This document shows, in pieces, positions 1 through 17,500 of a stretch of 64,000 bases of DNA. Made by a program: the position numbers and the translations under genes. Source of the stretch: Micromussa lordhowensis. Lineage: Eukaryota > Cnidaria > Anthozoa > Scleractinia > Lobophylliidae. Within the stretch, counting starts at the first letter, position 1. Every line of letters starts with the position of its first letter. The notes beneath the pieces are model-generated. The model saw only the letters and a program-made list of their open reading frames with translations. It did not search any database and was not told where the DNA came from. The stretch covers positions 37,523,919-37,587,918 of the forward strand of contig OZ026600.1 of the NCBI GenBank assembly GCA_964020085.1, given 5' to 3'.

Positions 1-1233
1 TTTATTTTGTTGTTTGTATTTAGCATTTTTAAAATCCAAAACAAAGTCGACCGCGTTGTTCGTGACTAAAATGTCACAGAGAAGGTAGCGCGAAAACGCT
101 ATGTGAGTTGACTTTGAAAAAGATATATACACTGAAAATGACCGATTAATTGTAGCAGTTTCTTGGAAACAGTTGTATTTCACTGAAGCGATTAAAGACA
201 ATAATATCTTGGTGTAAGGACATATTAACGCGTTCTGTTGTTATGACGCTGAAATGAAAAGAAACAATGAAGCAAACACCACTGAAAACAGAAGGTGTCG
301 ACTGCAAAATTTTTAACAAGGTGAAGACAAGTTCTTCGTAAGAGGCAATGCAAACACTCCCTTTTAATTAGTATTTCCGTGTTTAGATGCACATTTTACT
401 TTTCTAAACAGCCTCTCGCTCTGTTTCCATTCTGGTTGCAAGCTGTTAAGTTTCCAAAATCCAGCGGAAAAAAAAATAGGATTAAACTATGGGTTTTTAT
501 AATATTAAAACTTGATTACGTATTCTTTTGAATATTTACCATTTTGCCCCGACGTTAGTAATTAATACTTTAGAAAAAAACGCAGAAAAAACTGAGGAAA
601 ATTTAGTAGTGACTTCGGTATAATGTTTATATGTTATTGCAATTTCCAAACAGGTGCATGTATATGTTTGAAAAAAATTATGCAAATATATTATAAAAAA
701 ACAATATCTTCAGTTTTCATAAACTGACTCTGTTATGGATAATTTATACACTGCATTAAACAGTACACCGAATATTTCTTACTAGTTTTGTATCAATTTT
801 ACCTTATGTCCAAGATTTGACTAGTTTTCGCGGTTATCTTTTAAGTATATCGCCGCGTGAGGAACTCGGTAAAGTCTTGTAAACTCGATTTTTAATAGAC
901 AGATGCTTTCAAAAGTCGGTGTAGATATTGGTTATGCCGTAAAATTGTCACAGACTCCGTCGACCAAAACTCTGAACCCGTCACGGGAGAAACCCAGGCT
1001 GATCTGTTACTTGTCTTACATTTAAGTATTTAGCTCTATCGCGGGGAAAACAAGAACATTTTTTATGCTTTCCCAATTTGTGCGCTGTTACAACTTAATG
1101 AAGAATCAATTCATTGTTTATCTGGTCATGGGACCAAAGAGCACGATTATTGTAATTTTGGCGCACTTCTCCTAATTTACCGCACATTCTGATGGGATGC
1201 CCTTTTGCCAAACCCAGCTCTCCTCCCGATTGT

Positions 1234-1291
1234 GCGATACCTGTCAACCTCGTTCCCAGGGCTTTTCTTGGGAGGGGAGGGAAAGGCCCTG
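1234..1291. repeat. Half copy of a short foldback element
   Basis: The segment carries CCAGGGCTTTTC and, 30 bases on, its near complement GAAAGGCCCTGG. The same arm occurs at 1505-1598, so this looks like a partial copy of that non-autonomous inverted-repeat element. Confidence 0.5.
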
Positions 1292-1504
1292 GTATCGACT
1301 TGTCTTTTTGCGATACCTGTGTACAAGCTGGTACATCATTACACCCAACAGACTTGACGAACAAAGTCCAACCAGTTCACATGGCTACGTGTGTGGACAC
1401 ATAGCCTGGAATGACAAAAAATGACAATAAGGAATTAGCGAGTTACAAGAATCCACCGTGGTGGTTTCCGTCCTCCTTGATTCTTTGCACGGTTGTTCAG
1501 GCAG

Positions 1505-1598
1505 CGTCCAACCTCGTTTCTAGGGCTTTTCCCTTTGAATTTGAGCCCGTCCCTCCCAAATTCAAAGCGAAAAGCCCTGGGAACGAGGTTGGGCAGGG
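1505..1598. repeat. Short inverted-repeat (MITE-like) element
   Basis: The left arm contains CAACCTCGTTTCTAGGGC and the right arm reads its complement with a few changes (GCCCTGGGAACGAGGTTG). The two enclose about 50 bases that are themselves partly palindromic. There is no coding capacity. Confidence 0.6.
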
Positions 1599-1618
1599 TC
1601 CACACTACGCCAGAGAAA

Positions 1619-1940
1619 TTTGAAAACGCAGCTTTATTTCTACGGTTAGGCCTCAGTACCGTCCACACTAATCCGTCACGAAAACGGAACTTTTCGAAAA
1701 CGCTCTTCAAACCGGAGGAATTTGAAAACGCAGCTTTATCTCTACGGTTAGGCCTCAGTACCGTCCACACTAATCCGTCACGAAAACGGAACTTTTCGAA
1801 AACGCTCTTCAAACCGGAGGAATTTGAAAACGCAGCTTTATCTCTACGGTTAGGCCTCAGTACCGTCCACACTAATCCGTCACGAAAACGGAACTTTTCG
1901 AAAACGCTCTTCAAACCGGAGGAATTTGAAAACGCTGGCT
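1619..1940. repeat. 102-bp minisatellite, three units plus a partial
   Basis: The phrase TTTGAAAACGC recurs at 1619, 1721, 1823 and 1925, exactly 102 bases apart. Units two and three are almost identical; the first differs by a few bases and the fourth breaks off. Because 102 is a multiple of three, long frames stay open on both strands (about 159 codons each). These are a by-product of the repeat and not evidence of a gene. Confidence 0.9.
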
Positions 1941-3166
1941 TTTCTTTTTCCTGTAGACGGAAAACACTTTGAAAACGTAGCTTTTCGAAAACGATGACGT
2001 CACGATAATCGAGTTTTCCTCAAACACAAAACCAAAATGACCGGCGATTGTCCTCCGGCGTAGAGTAGACGGAAAACATTTGATACGTTTTCAGAGTGAA
2101 ACTCCGGCGCAGTGTCGCAATCACCCCCCAAATGTTTCATCAGTTCTTGGGTATTTCACATTATTTAGGGTTAGTATCGACTCTTTCTACACTAAACTTG
2201 GCAGATAAGCAGAGGACATGTTGCTAATTATTTTTACATGAAAAATGTCAGTAAATGTCCAAATTGTGACGTCACAGTGATGGCGTCAAGTTTTCCGCCA
2301 CTTTTGAAGTTCTTTAATATGCATATTTTTTACTGTGTTCCAAAGAGCACATCATGGGGAGTTCAAACTGAAAACAATTTGTCGATATCACAAGAATTAA
2401 ATGAGACAAGGCGGGCATTGTTAATCGTGAAAAATTCCTCTGCAGAATCATAAATATGGGGTCTCCCCCCCCTTGAGAAAATCCTCAAATTCGAGCTGTA
2501 ATTTTGTTCCAGCAAATTCAGCTATGTTGCATATGTGATGTTCCAGATGACAATAGCAAGGATTAAGAAGAAAATCGGAATAAACAATTATCCCTCTAGT
2601 ATTATTGCGGTAAAATTTTGTTTCGTCATAACCTGTGATGTCACTCGTTTTTTTATTGTTAATACCATCTTAACAAAACCGAAAATTAATTTTCTAAAAC
2701 CATACGATTTTTGACAACATAAAGCTTTCTATTTTACTGAATTATTAGCCTTCCCAGAAAAAAAAACTGTAAAAAATTAACCAGAGATATTTTTTTTTAC
2801 CTCTCTGTTTTATTTCAAGTTTACAGGATAGAAACTTACATTACTTACAGCACTGGTATTATACTTACACTACGTGTACTTGTACTACTGAACAATACAT
2901 ATATTACATTACAATTACACTATCTACGTTACAGTTGGCCTATTTACAATGCATAGCACTAAAAGTTACTTATTTGTACAGGGATGGTTTATGTTTCTAC
3001 TTAGGGTTGACGTGGATATTGTTATACTATTTATGTTATAAGCTTTGTATACAAGATATTATTATAAAAAAGAAAGATGCCAACTTACACCACACTTACC
3101 CAATCTATATCCTACTTAGAAAAGAAAGAGACTAAGTTTTACATTTCACTGCTACACGTTTAAACC

Positions 3167-3636
3167 TTACAATGAATATTTATGACGTACTTTTACTATG
3201 AAATCAGACATGGAGATTTCCCCATGTGTTAATTTTGTGTTGTATAAATAATACTTGGCGAATAATAATGTGAAGTTGAGTTTTCTTTCAAAATATAGTT
3301 CTACGTTTTTTGGATTTGCTTTACTGCCAAACATTATTTCGGTCTGCGAGAAGCCTAAGGAGGCGGCATTTTCGTTGTTAAACCACTTGATAACTTCCGA
3401 GAAAAATTGTTTAGTCCAGGAGCAGTTTTGGAGGGTGTGGATTATTGAATCGTTCATTTGGCAATATCTACATAAGATATTTACTTCCTTTCCATAAAGA
3501 AACAGCTCTTTTTTGGTAACTATTATTCTATGCAAAAGTTTAAAATAGAGTTCTCTCAGCTTGTTGTCCTTGCAAATGGTTTTTATATCTCCAAAGTATG
3601 AGTCTAAAGGGATCTGGAGAGATTGACTTAAGGTGG
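3167..3636 (-). pseudogene. LINE (non-LTR retrotransposon) ORF2 C-terminal relic
   Basis: The minus strand encodes about 155 residues ending at a stop at 3167. They contain a segment KLRELYFKLLHRII followed by a CxxC...H...C cysteine-histidine knuckle (CRYC, then HTLQNC). This layout is typical of the region after the reverse transcriptase in L1/Tx1-type LINEs. The catalytic RT part is absent, and a stop closes the frame upstream near 3640. This is a 5'-truncated dead copy. The family call comes from recall of the motif and was not tested by alignment. Confidence 0.6.
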
Positions 3637-4259
3637 GGGTTTACCTGAATTAAAGTGAAATTTGAGGAAGTTTAAAGAGAGATTGAAAGGGGGAGAAAAG
3701 GTTATGGAACACCACCAGACAGTTGCCCGACCCCACAATGGCACTCGGGTTGTTAGGCAACTGTTTGGTGTGTATCTATCAATTTTTAACTTCAAACTCT
3801 AATTTTAAAACAACACCAAATCTTCAAAATTTCCTATTTCCATAAATTTTACTAATCCTTTGAGAAAAACTATCTGTCTCCAAATAAACCTAAAAATCAC
3901 CAAAAAATTTACAAAACGGCGCAAAACATAGATGTGTGTAATGAGTGAACAGATTCTTGATTGCTTGAAACGTAAACGAGATATTTGCATTAAGAACATA
4001 ATACCAAGCCAAAATACGGCTTTCAGGTGGACCCCCGCCTTAAGAGGGACAGTATGGTTGAGCAGTTTCCGGGGGGGACAGCAAAAAAATATTTATTTTA
4101 CCATATCTCAAAAAATAATCATTTTAGCAAAGAACAGCTTTCGCAATGGAAAACCTTTCACTATGAGATTTTAAAATGTTATAGCACGGTTTTTGTGACG
4201 TCATCAATTATGACGTCATAATATCTGTTAGTTTGTCACAACTTCTACATTGAAATGAA

Positions 4260-4279
4260 CTGGCCTGGGTTGTTCGAAA

Positions 4280-4316
<37 letters not shown>

Positions 4317-4410
4317 GTGGATAGCATGGTTTGTTTTGTTAACACTTGTCCGCTGGATTGTGATTTATCCGGTGGATAGTGTTATCCAGCCTTTAAACAA
4401 CTGGGGCCAG
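4260..4410. repeat. Palindromic MITE, copy 1
   Basis: The element is about 150 bases. CTGGCC...GTTGTTCGAAAGGTGGATAA at the left is mirrored at the right end (ending AACTGGGGCCAG). Within it the phrase GATAAATCACTATCC also occurs inverted. A second copy sits in TTLL5 intron 2 at 27106-27255. No coding capacity. Confidence 0.75.
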
Positions 4411-5743
4411 GAGAACACTGAAAACCCATCTGCCAAAGTTGGTTTAGAAATATGTAAAACGAAACATTAGGGGCTCTTTATGTGAACGGGGCCTCATTCA
4501 TGCCGTAGTTTGTCAAAGAACAGTTGTGAAATAATCCAAACTGTGTTTACCCCCGAGTCGAAGTCTTTGATTTGCTATATTTTCTAGTTTTCCCAGACCC
4601 TTCGCTCAATCGGAATGTGCGCGGAGTATACTGGCAACCAGTTATTTCACAGTAAGTTTATTGTACAGGTATGACTGCTTTTCGATCACTGTGTACTGAG
4701 TACGTGTTGAACTGCACTTTGCTATGAACTCTTGTTCGGCAGAGGTAGCGAAAGTGGAGTTGACTCCCTGGAAAGCAGGGTTAAATTATAAAAAAAAGAT
4801 TATTTACAGTGATAATAATTATTATAAAAAGCTATAAGTCCATTGCTTCAATAGTTCAAGCTCTCTAAAATCTATAAGTTAGATAAATAAATATCGAGTT
4901 TTCGAATTAAACTCGAACATTTGGATAAAACTTGATTATTTTACACGTGGATAGTGACAAGGCTGAAGATTTTAAGTACCATTCGAGATAAGTATACATT
5001 CAGAGAAAAAGTACAAGCAAAATGTAGGTAATTAAAATAAATATCCTAGTGCAGTTTATTCTCAAACTCAGTCGGAGAACGAATCAGTAATGTCCTAAAA
5101 TTCCAGAAAAGAAAAATCGCGAATCAGCACAATTGTTTCATCGTTTCAACTTGGTCAAACACACAGCTAGCTGGCACGAAATCATCCTTTCCATCTCACG
5201 CGCCACTTGAAAAGTTTACCACGCATAGGAGCCGGAATTAGGGCAGCGGTGACGTGCGAAGATCTGTTCAGTAAGTTTACCGCCTGTCTTAAAACTTAAT
5301 CAGGCTACGTATATAATGACAGCGTTAAACTCCAAAAGAAAATACGAAAGATTTTTGAGGGGGGTTGGGTGATTTGCCATGACATATTTTTAACTGTCTC
5401 ATGCTCATTTTTTTCTCGGGACGTGTAAGATATTTTTCTCGGTATCACATGTTTTTTTTCAGCTCACTAAATGTACGTTAATATTTTTCGGCTGTGGTCG
5501 TGTGCATAATTTTTTCTGTACAAGTATGCTTGCAGGATATTTTTTTAAAAAAATCACCCACTCCCCCTCAAAAGTCAAATGGTCCACCCCTTGAACGGTT
5601 ACGTCCGTGGTTTGCTTTAAGCTCCCTATGTTCTTCTGAACGGTTCTATTTCTCTTGATTTACGCCGTCCATATGGCATAAAGATTCACAACCATAGATT
5701 ACATATGAAGTTCGTTATTAAAAGAATTAAGCAGAAAGAAGCT

Positions 5744-10368
<4,625 letters not shown>

Positions 10369-11367
10369 GGCGAAACTAATACCAGACAAGACGACTTCCT
10401 TAGAAACACGATCCTTCGGTGTGTTGCAATGCGTGAGTGCTCTCGCGTGATTTACATGTTGATGTTTGTGACTCCATGGTTTCGACACTTAAAAGGAGTT
10501 TAATAGCTTTGTGTGTCACACCCGTCCTTGACTGACAGGCCTGTCGGAGTTCATTCTTTGTTAATACGCGGGACATTAAAGAATTAATTTGACATTCCTT
10601 TGGAGACAAGTTCCGATACGTCCATTGTATTCCTTACTCTCCTTTTGTGTGTTATTTTATAATTAGTTTCGCTGCGTGATTCTGACACGTAACACCCGTG
10701 GACTTCATTAACAACTTTTTTGCTGCATGCTCATTTACTTTGCTTCTCACACAACGTCCACTTTTTTTCTTTTTGCAGCAGCCAAACCTTTTATAGTCCT
10801 CTCTGGTCATAAACTAGTGTTTGTCTGTGTGCCTTAAAATAATTACCCCAAAACAATGAGTGACAATTCCATTGGCTCGGGCATCGAGCAAATGACGTCA
10901 CACAAATCAACCCTGGCTACCAAGGCACGACAGCAATGTTTTTGGTGCCATTACCAGCCGCTGTTCGGCATAGGAGCCTGCGCTCCTCTCACGAACTCGG
11001 GCAAAGCCACTAACTTTCATCAGGGGCTTAGGAAACTTTGTCTAACCGAAACACTAGGCTAGATACAATTCTCCGCTGTTTGATCAGCAAAGACAGACGC
11101 GTCTGTAAAACTTTTCCGAAGGTGTACTGTGGCAAGCCACATCAACTTTGCAGCTTTATAAAGTTTGTTTGTTATGTCCACTGCTGATCGTGATTTCAGT
11201 TCAAAGATCCAGCTTCTATTTGCTCTCGTTTATTTTGATCTAGTATATGAGTACAATTATAAGTTTTCCTTTTGCTCGAGATGATCACTCATTACTGATC
11301 CTTGCTAGTCAGTCAAAAGTTGGCTAACATTACGGTGACCAAGACAATAACCAGCTGCTCTTGCTGT

Positions 11368-11662
11368 GGGAGGCGCGGTGGCCTCATGGTTAGTGCGCTC
11401 GACTCCGGAGCGAGCACTCCGGGTTCGAGCCCTGGACATTGTGTTGTGTTCTTAGGCAAGACACTTTACTCTCACGGTGCCTCTCTCCACCCAGGTGTAT
11501 GAATGGGTACCGGCGAATTTAATGCTGGGGGTAACCCTGCGATGGACTGGCATCCCATCCAGGGGGGAGTAGAAATACTCCTAGTCGCTTCATGCTACAG
11601 AAACTGGGATAAGCTCCGGCCTGATGGGCCACTTGGCTCGTATGCAGACTTTACCTTTACCT
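11368..11662 (+). mobile_element. tRNA-derived SINE, most complete copy
   Basis: The head resembles a tRNA: an A-box-like GGCCTCATGGTTAGTGCG and a B box GGTTCGAGCC. The body contains GTGTTCTTAGGCAAGACACT, CTCCACCCAGGTGTATGAAT and GATGGACTGGCATCCCATCC. The tail reads TTTACCTTTACC. Related copies lie at 33768-33970 (+), 42308-42558 (-) and 48003-48140 (+), with fragments near 47870 and 52870. SINEs have no protein and depend on a partner LINE. Confidence 0.75.
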
Positions 11663-11887
11663 TGCTGTGGCCAATCCGTGCCCGCCGGTTCAATTTCAAT
11701 TTGATTACATTTGTAATGTGAAGATAAACGGAAAGGGAGAGAAAAGGGAGACGAAACAATAATTTAAACTGCAATTTCTGAGGCATTCTATTTAGGACTT
11801 ACTCGCTACTTAATCATTGAGTTTCAGTATGCACGCGGCGACTCCGAAGTTTCCTGGTACATCGATAAAAGTGAGTGTATTAATTTT

Positions 11888-11965
11888 ATGAGTTCGAGTT
11901 ACGAGTTCGAGTTAGAATTTCGAGTTCGAGTAAGATTGTCAAGTTAGAGTTAGAATTTCGAGGTT
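11888..11965 (+). repeat. Degenerate GAGTTCGAGTTA array
   Basis: Repeated GAGTTCGAG and GAGTTA units with point changes run for about 75 bases, including GTTAGAATTTCGAG twice. A short decayed simple repeat. Confidence 0.6.
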
Positions 11966-12883
11966 TTGGAAGATTTCACCTAAGGAAATTCAAGAAAATC
12001 ACAACAAGTGACCTTCTTGCCCGAAAAAATTACGCAATGCCCGAATGCGTGAGTGTTGAAATCGGGATGCAAACGCACTCAAAATGTGTGTTCACAATGA
12101 TAGTTATACCGAAAAAACGTTTTAACAGTCAATGACCTCTATCAACAGTCTCAATCTAGTCAAATCTAAAACATTAAATGAAAAAGTTATTTCTTTCATG
12201 GTGTTTGTTGAGCGATTGGCTGACTAGCAGCAGAGAGTGTGCTTCAAGATCATGGACCGGTTGGACGACCGTTCCAGAAGCTATCCTAAATTAGAGACGA
12301 GTGCCTCGACATACTCGAGACGTCATTGTTCAAAGAACAGCATGAGGCATTGCTAAAGGTCTTGTGAGATAGTCTTGTTTTGGCCACAGCTGAATTGCAG
12401 CTTACACTGCAAACCTTCCTTGAATTTAAAAGTCGCGTAAATAACTGAAGACGGTAAACAACATGGGCGAATTAGAGGAACACCTCCAAAGAAAAGTTCA
12501 GAAAAGAAATAAAAGCACCCCATTTTTAAGACATTCCAAACGGCTCTTTACGGAGCTTCCACAAAAGCAAAAGTCTTGGTCTTCGTTCGCTTTGATTCGT
12601 GCCCTTGTTTTATTGATGGAATATTGGGAAAGGATTTTGTAAACGGTTTTTTGTCAAGTGCCGTTGTCCGAATCATGAGCGTTTTGCCCGAAAAAATTAC
12701 GTAATTTTACAGCCCTCTTCGCCACCCGTATCAGCTCATACGCCATGAAAACAGCTTTCAAAACGTAACGCTAGAGCGCGGAACACGATAAATTATTACC
12801 CTATTGAGCCAGCGAAAATAAAAGGTTTATTTCATTTTCCACAACCTCTTCCGCCATATTGGGAAGCACGTGTTTTTAGGTAA

Positions 12884-12999
12884 GTACTTGGTGTATCCCT
12901 TATCATAGTGTATTTAGAACGTAGCATAGTATATTTATCCTTATTATAGTGTATTAGATACACTATAATATCTGGAAGGGATACATGAAGTACTTAGGT
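12884..12999. repeat. Inverted repeat ending AAGTACTT
   Basis: TAAGTACTTGGTGTATCCCTT on the left is mirrored by AAGGGATACATGAAGTACTTA on the right (arms of about 21 bases). Between them is the self-complementary phrase TATAGTGTATTAGATACACTATA. Probably a small foldback transposon remnant. Confidence 0.6.
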
Positions 13000-14575
13000 G
13001 TTTTTACGTTGCAACTCGAGCTCGAAACTCGATAATAATATAATAAAACCCGCTTTTAATCAAGTGGCTGTGTCTCTCTTGACTGAGATTGCTTATCTAT
13101 GTTTATCGGTTTTTGTTATTGATCAGGTAAAAACTAACGATTTTATTGACCATTAACTGCTGTTGATTAAATTCAAGTAGCCAACACATGTCCAAAAAAA
13201 AAACTAGTGCCGACTCCCAGAATTTATAAAATAGTCGCTAAGTTTTGGTAAAACCAAAAATTTAGATGCCGTTTATCTCTATTCCGGAATGGTTAGCAGC
13301 CTTTTTAAAATTCTCAGTCGAAAAAAAAGGATAGAGACCGGCCGGATCAATGCTACGGTTCACTACAATTCATATTGTTACAGGTCACTGAATTCAAATG
13401 CAAATGTGCGAAGGTTTTCAATCATATTCCGTGAATAAATACGGCTAAAATACCAAGATTGCGATTTTTGTTATTTCATAAAATTATTTACTAGAATTGC
13501 TTCACTGCCGATTTTCAGATCGCTAAGACGCGTTTTAAACAAGCCGTCGTAAAAACTATTTTCTACTACTTTATTTTGCCCGGAGTTTAAAAAGAAAAAC
13601 CCATCCAAGATGCTTATTAGGTGAGATGGGGGCGTTATATTTTTGTTTTATTGTTGTTTCAGATAATAAGCGCTTGAAGTAAAATAACGTGGAAGTTGAT
13701 TGGAGAGAAGACCCTGATTTAGATCAACAAACTAGTCAACATCCAATAAAATTTCTTAGATTTGGACTAATTTTCATTGTGTTTTCTTTAGATCAACCTC
13801 ATTGCATAGACTTGGTTCTGGACTGTTTGAAGATTCTAAACATTGAACGCTGAAAGCCTTTTCTTTCCATGAATTATAATTTGGTTATAAACCTGGGCAG
13901 GTGCCAAACCTGACAGCGAATCAAATTAGCATATATGAAGCAGCTGCTTTCCATTGTTTCATTCGTATTTCAACTCTTCAAAGTAATTTCAAATTTGCAT
14001 TTTGGGTTTTGTTATTGCACTGGAAAGGAGAAATCAAATTTCCAAAGGTTCTTTCATAGCTGGGATTATTCAAAGTTTTGGCAGAGAAAAAGCTTCATTC
14101 TGACAAGTTGCATCAATTGAAAAACTCCAGAACCCTAAATCAATGTAAGTATTTTTGTAAAAGTTTTTGTTAATCTCGCTGAAAAATAATATTGGAAGAC
14201 GAATTTTTGACTGAGTTTACTGCCACGAGGCATGGAAACATCCGCTGCAGGCCACGCGCATTATAATTTGTTACAATTCAACTTTGCGCTTTGCCGCGTC
14301 CATACTGTAAGATCATTACTAGCGCGAATATTTTAGGGAGAAGAATATATTACTCATTGAGAGTGCGTTCGCTCAAGGCGTCATTTGATGCGAAAATTAT
14401 TCAAAATTCTCTTCCGTAACCTAGTTGATATGCGCATATTTTAGGGAAAAAATGAATCGCAAAGAGAAACAGTATTATTCCTGGTCTGATTATTTATTAT
14501 TGTCTTACTAACTTTTCATTCTGTCGGGACAGATTCGAAGGAAAAGTTTGCGCTCGCGAAGAAAACCATTCAACA

Positions 14576-17500
14576 ATGAACAAGTCTTCGGAAAAGAACC
14601 AAAAAGTTCTTGTGAAAAGCTCGGCAAAAGGACGAGGAGGCAAGGACGTCGAGATTCGTTCCAAAAAACATAAGAATGAACTGCATATATTGAAAATGTC
14701 ACAGGAATGGGACTTGAGAAGACAACAAAGACGCTTGGATCGCCAGAAGTGGGTGGAAGAACGAAGAAACCAGAAGTTACCTATCTGGCAGCGTGTAGGT
14801 AACCTTAGAGTCCAAGCGAACGAAAAAGAGATTTTGGGGGGAACTGACAATGAACATGTAAACAAGAAGGAACATAGCAAAAATTCAAATGAGGCTCGTC
14901 AAGATGGCATGACAAATGACGAGAAAGCAAAGGTGAAAATGAAACAAACTGTCGCAGTACCGCCTGCCGAAGGCGATCCATTTCGGCTCAAGTGCTCGCG
15001 TTTATCGCTCATTCAAGAAAGATACAGTCCAAACCAGAAAAGACATTTATCCGACGAGATTCCGTTTATCAAAACTGAACAACCGAGAACAATGAAACAG
15101 CCCTTACAGTACAACATCAACACACTACAATCGTCAACTGTCTCCGCGGCACAAACCACAGGACAAGTTTCGATCACAACTTTTAACAGCTCGTCAAAGG
15201 TAAGGTTGTTTTAAATTTCCTTCAAGTTTCAGAAGGCTTATTTACACATGCGTGCTGCTTGTAGACACAATGATCAATACAAGCTGGTTAATATTTGCAT
15301 ACCAGTTCCTTGTTGCCAAAACATGATAACACAGTTCAAAATTATGCGTAAAAAGACTTTCAACCCGTACTTAATGAAAAGTTTTGATTTTTCAGATTAG
15401 AAGCCAGCTGTATTTCTGCGGAAGAATTGATTTCAACGCAGACTTAAACGATAAACCTTTGAGTTCGACATATTCCGTCATTGCTTTTGGTTTTTGCGAA
15501 CAAAAGAGTTAAAGATTGTCTGTTTTTTTAATTCGTACGTTTTATTTAGTGTGAAATTTCTAATAAAATCGAAAAGTCGACTTTCCCTCGAAGCCTTTAC
15601 TGTAACAAAATAATCGATAAATCAAACCAGATCACCGCTAAGATAATGTTTTAAGTGAAAATTCAATCGTTTCTCTTACTTGGTCCCCAAAGCTTACGGA
15701 AGGCCAAGACATCTTAAAGGTAGCCGCCGTATTAGTTTATGCCACAATAGCTATTGTTTATAGTTATATTTTTATTTCTTTTTATGGTTTTGCGAAACAT
15801 GTGTACAGTATGTGTTATAACCCAACGCAAGAATTATTTTGCTAAAACCAGAATATTTTTGAAACAAAAAACTCATAAGATATACTACTCTCCTTCACTT
15901 TCAACGCTGTGCAATTTTTTAATGTAAAGATTGTAACTGTGAATTTTGTCAAAGTTTCATATGGGATCTTCAGAATATTTTGCAGACCGAAATTAATATT
16001 TTTATGAAAAATTACGATACCTTCAGTTAATCTCTCTAAGGAAAAATATCTCACAACGTGTGACTGAGTTGCACAAAATATTAATTCTGAAATCATGAAC
16101 TGAAAAGCAAACTGATTTTTCCAAGCGATCACAGAATGGAATATTTCCGTAGAGACACGTATATATTCAAATATTCTGGTGTTTAATCTATTCTATGATT
16201 ATTATTAAAATAACTTTTATTGTTATTATTATCGTTTGACTATTAACACCCCCATAATGCCCATTTGAGCTTAAATTTCATTAAAACAGATCTGAAAGAG
16301 ACCCGACTGAGACTAGAATCAAAACAAAACGATAAGTTTTGTCGTCTTAGTCGAGCACGGAGATTCAAATGCGAAGATAATGGCAAATACTCAGATTTTG
16401 GAAAAAGAAGGGAACGCCGTATTCCATGGCGAGGAATTCCTTCCGGGGGCTAAACTGTTGTCAAGTTTGGCCATATTGTTTTAATCTATTCTAATTTTCC
16501 ACGTTGTTATATTAATGATCAGTCTGGCTTACCTTCTAGTTTGGTTTGTTTGTTTTTTTTGGGTGCAGACTCGGATTTTGTTTGGAGTGCAGTGGTAAAT
16601 GCTTCGGTCGATTTTTGAGAATGGAAATTCGACCTTATATCACCTTGCAAATTAGTCAATCTTAAAAAATTATAAAATCCATAAACCTTATCTGATGCTT
16701 TATAAATAATTATCCACGTGGGTATATTTTGACGGCGGTTAAGTTGTATATATCAAATGCTTTAGATGCAAATTTATCAGTATTCTGAGTTCTTTTTGAA
16801 CCACTACAAATTTGAACGAAAGTTCGTCGCCATTCTGTATTCTTCAGTAAAGCATTAGTACACGCGCAAAAAAACGAACAGAAACAAAACCAATAAAGAG
16901 ATAAAAAAAAGTTATATACTACGGGCGGAATGTTAAATCATCGAATTGATTCAATACACGCAGATGAATTCTTTTCTTGCAATTTTAATTTCCAAAGGTC
17001 TGCAAATAGAGGCACCTTCGTTGACTTCTGTGTTGATGTCTCGCGTTAAGAAATTTGCCCGATATGACCGACATCGATGCAAATTTTACACCTTCCTTAC
17101 GCCCAGACATGTGTAAATTTAAGGATTCTCAAAACTGATTATTTCGTTCAATATTTATCGTATTCATCTCGCATTTTCCACACTGGAAAAAGTAATGCCA
17201 CAGTCACAGTGGGTGTATCTACAAATTTGCTAAAGTAACTAGAATTATTGATGCTAATTTTGAGATAAAAGTCGCACTTTTAACATTGAGTTGTTCTTGC
17301 AGTCTCCAACAAGGCATCCGGATAAACACGAGGGACTGCAGTATGAGACCAGAATGTCCGCCGATGAAGGTGCATTTTTTATAATAATTTGTCAAGTCTT
17401 ATTAAAAAACTTCATTCCTAAATGGTCGTTTCGTTGCTTTATCAACAAAGCAAAAACCATGCGCGCTTTAACGCAAGCTGTCAATTTTCATTCATGTAAC

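Larger units (their letters stand above)
1..5743. other. Intergenic region, repeats only
   Basis: No spliced or unspliced gene was recognised here on either strand. The open frames are short and lack exon-like neighbours. The stretch holds an AT-rich segment (1-1090), two copies of a foldback ending in a CCCAGGGCTTTT motif, a 102-bp minisatellite, a LINE relic on the minus strand and a palindromic element near 4.3 kb. The part at 4.6-5.7 kb probably includes the 3' untranslated region of the TMEM26-like gene, since a possible minus-strand AATAAA lies near 5055. Confidence 0.6.
10489..14575. other. Spacer between TMEM26 and the SAM-domain gene
   Basis: No gene was recognised. The spacer contains the head-to-head upstream regions of the TMEM26-like gene (minus) and the SAM gene (plus), so both promoters must lie here. 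It also holds a full tRNA-derived SINE at 11368-11662, a degenerate GAGTTCGAGTTA array and an inverted repeat near 12.9 kb. No convincing TATA box can be assigned to either gene. Confidence 0.55.

Noticed and set aside
1435..1972. Two overlapping frames of about 159 codons, one per strand
   Set aside because: They exist only because the 102-bp repeat is a multiple of three; the peptide is a threefold repeat with no homology I recognise.
4262..4410. Hairpin as a structured RNA gene
   Set aside because: The same palindrome recurs at 27106 in opposite gene contexts with mobile-element ends, so it is a MITE.
14497..14880. Minus-strand frame of 127 codons
   Set aside because: Antisense shadow of the first SAM-gene exon, whose plus-strand frame is longer and splices in phase.
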